From: Mycobacterium sp.
GTDB lineage: Bacteria; Actinomycetota; Actinomycetes; Mycobacteriales; Mycobacteriaceae
Direction of reading: 5' to 3'
DNA: 7,845 bases
NCBI GenBank assembly: GCA_028706695.1
Contig: JAQTVU010000087.1
Coordinates: forward strand, 1-7,845
A model generated the notes under the pieces. That model had not been told where the DNA came from. It was given only the letters and a program-made list of their open reading frames with translations, and made no database searches. The position numbers and the translations under genes are program-made. Shown in pieces: positions 7,173 through 7,845 of this stretch. Every line of letters starts with the position of its first letter. Positions within the stretch are counted from its first letter, which is position 1.

Positions 7173-7845
7173 GTGTGGTGTCCCAGTGTTTCACTGTCCC
7201 TGTGGGCCAACGCCTGGCTCGCGGGCAAGGCCGCGCCCGACGACGTCTTGGACGCGTTATCTCTTTGGGCGCCAAAGCAATCGGTGACCGCGTATGATGC
7301 CGTCGCCGCGGGCCGTACCGGGCTGCCGTGGCCCGAGGTGCACGACGCCGGGACGGTGTCGTTGTTGCAGACGCTGCGGGCCGCGGCCGCCGCGCCGACT
7401 GCGGGACCGGGCCGGTCGCGCGGCACCATCAACGTGGTGTTGCCGGTGCCCGGCGATGTGCGGGGCCTGGCCGCGGGAACCCAGTTCCAGCGCGACGCCC
7501 TGGCCGCCGGCGAGGCGGTGGTGATCACCAATCCCGACAATCCCACCGCCGCCGTCGGGCTCGTCCCGGACTTCTCCTGCGGCGAGCACGACGCGGCGCA
7601 GGTGTGCGCGCTGTCGTGGACGGTGTACTCGGTGCCGGGCGCACCGGTGTTCGTGCACCACGAACTCGGTGACGCCGAATACAGCCTGCGCTCGGCGGTG
7701 CGCTCGGCCGCCGACGCGCTGGACGCGCTCGGCCGGGGACCGGCCGCATCCGAGGTCGACGACCCGCGCGGACTCGTCGAGCAGTTGCTGGAATCCGCCC
7801 GCCAGCACCGGATTCCCGACCATGCACCCAACCGGGCGCTGCGGG
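7173..7845 (+). CDS. Conserved mycobacterial protein of unknown function (Rv1486c-like), N-terminal part
   Basis: An open frame from GTG 7173 runs to the right edge: 224 complete codons, beginning [20 protein letters not shown], with no stop. It resembles M. tuberculosis Rv1486c as I remember it (about 288 residues), which has no assigned function. It looks soluble: no signal peptide or membrane helix is seen. Visible parts are a short helical start, [18 protein letters not shown], a strand-rich middle ([15 protein letters not shown], then [10 protein letters not shown] and [19 protein letters not shown]) and a helix, [22 protein letters not shown] do not recognise a catalytic motif. The start is chosen for the TACACT -10 box just upstream and the conserved N terminus. 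It diverges from the NfeD-SPFH operon across 67 bases, an arrangement I recall being kept in M. tuberculosis, so shared regulation is possible but unproven. Confidence 0.82.
   Translation, partial: MWCPSVSLSLWANAWLAGKAAPDDVLDALSLWAPKQSVTAYDAVAAGRTGLPWPEVHDAGTVSLLQTLRAAAAAPTAGPGRSRGTINVVLPVPGDVRGLAAGTQFQRDALAAGEAVVITNPDNPTAAVGLVPDFSCGEHDAAQVCALSWTVYSVPGAPVFVHHELGDAEYSLRSAVRSAADALDALGRGPAASEVDDPRGLVEQLLESARQHRIPDHAPNRALR

Noticed and set aside
7106..7831. Upstream extension of the NfeD frame (total 387 codons)
   Set aside because: The added part is Ser/Ala/Arg-rich without family similarity, runs antisense to the Rv1486c-like gene and crosses the likely -10 box of the NfeD operon.

Overview
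The window looks like chromosome of a slow-growing Mycobacterium. It is very GC-rich, uses GTG starts, and has several -10 boxes sitting right against start codons, as in leaderless mycobacterial transcripts. From memory the proteins closely resemble M. tuberculosis Rv1486c, Rv1487, Rv1488, Rv1491c, MutA (Rv1492) and MutB (Rv1493). The gene order matches that locus read in reverse, but an MHS-family transporter sits where I remember Rv1489-Rv1490 in M. tuberculosis. A M. avium-complex or related species is plausible, but I cannot fix the species.

Layout from left to right. (1) Positions 1-1067, minus strand: the N-terminal half of mutB, the catalytic large subunit of methylmalonyl-CoA mutase, cut by the window edge. 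(2) 1073-2944, minus: mutA, the small non-catalytic subunit, only 5 bases upstream of mutB, so one operon. (3) 2945-3109: a 165-base divergent regulatory region containing four copies of a GTCGCCA-like element. (4) 3110-3874, plus: a TVP38/TMEM64 (VTT/DedA-like) membrane protein. (5) 3875-3955: a short GC-rich gap between convergent genes with two hairpins that could act as terminators. (6) 3956-5371, minus: a 12-helix ProP-like metabolite:H+ symporter. (7) 5512-6642, minus: an SPFH/stomatin-like protein, and 6668-7105, minus: its NfeD partner, forming a two-gene operon. (8) 7106-7172: a 67-base divergent promoter region with a probable leaderless promoter on each side and a 12-bp palindrome. 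(9) 7173 to the right edge, plus: a conserved mycobacterial protein of unknown function, cut by the edge.

Functionally, mutAB converts between methylmalonyl-CoA and succinyl-CoA with adenosylcobalamin, linking propionyl-CoA from cholesterol, odd-chain lipids and branched amino acids to the TCA cycle and to methyl-branched lipid synthesis. The NfeD/SPFH pair is a membrane-organisation module. The transporter and TVP38 protein are single membrane genes without a proven link to either operon. I see no mobile element, CRISPR array, tRNA/rRNA or obvious new multi-gene system. The points most worth a second look are the transporter at this syntenic position, its ProP-like body without a ProP-type coiled-coil tail, and the two divergent regulatory regions.
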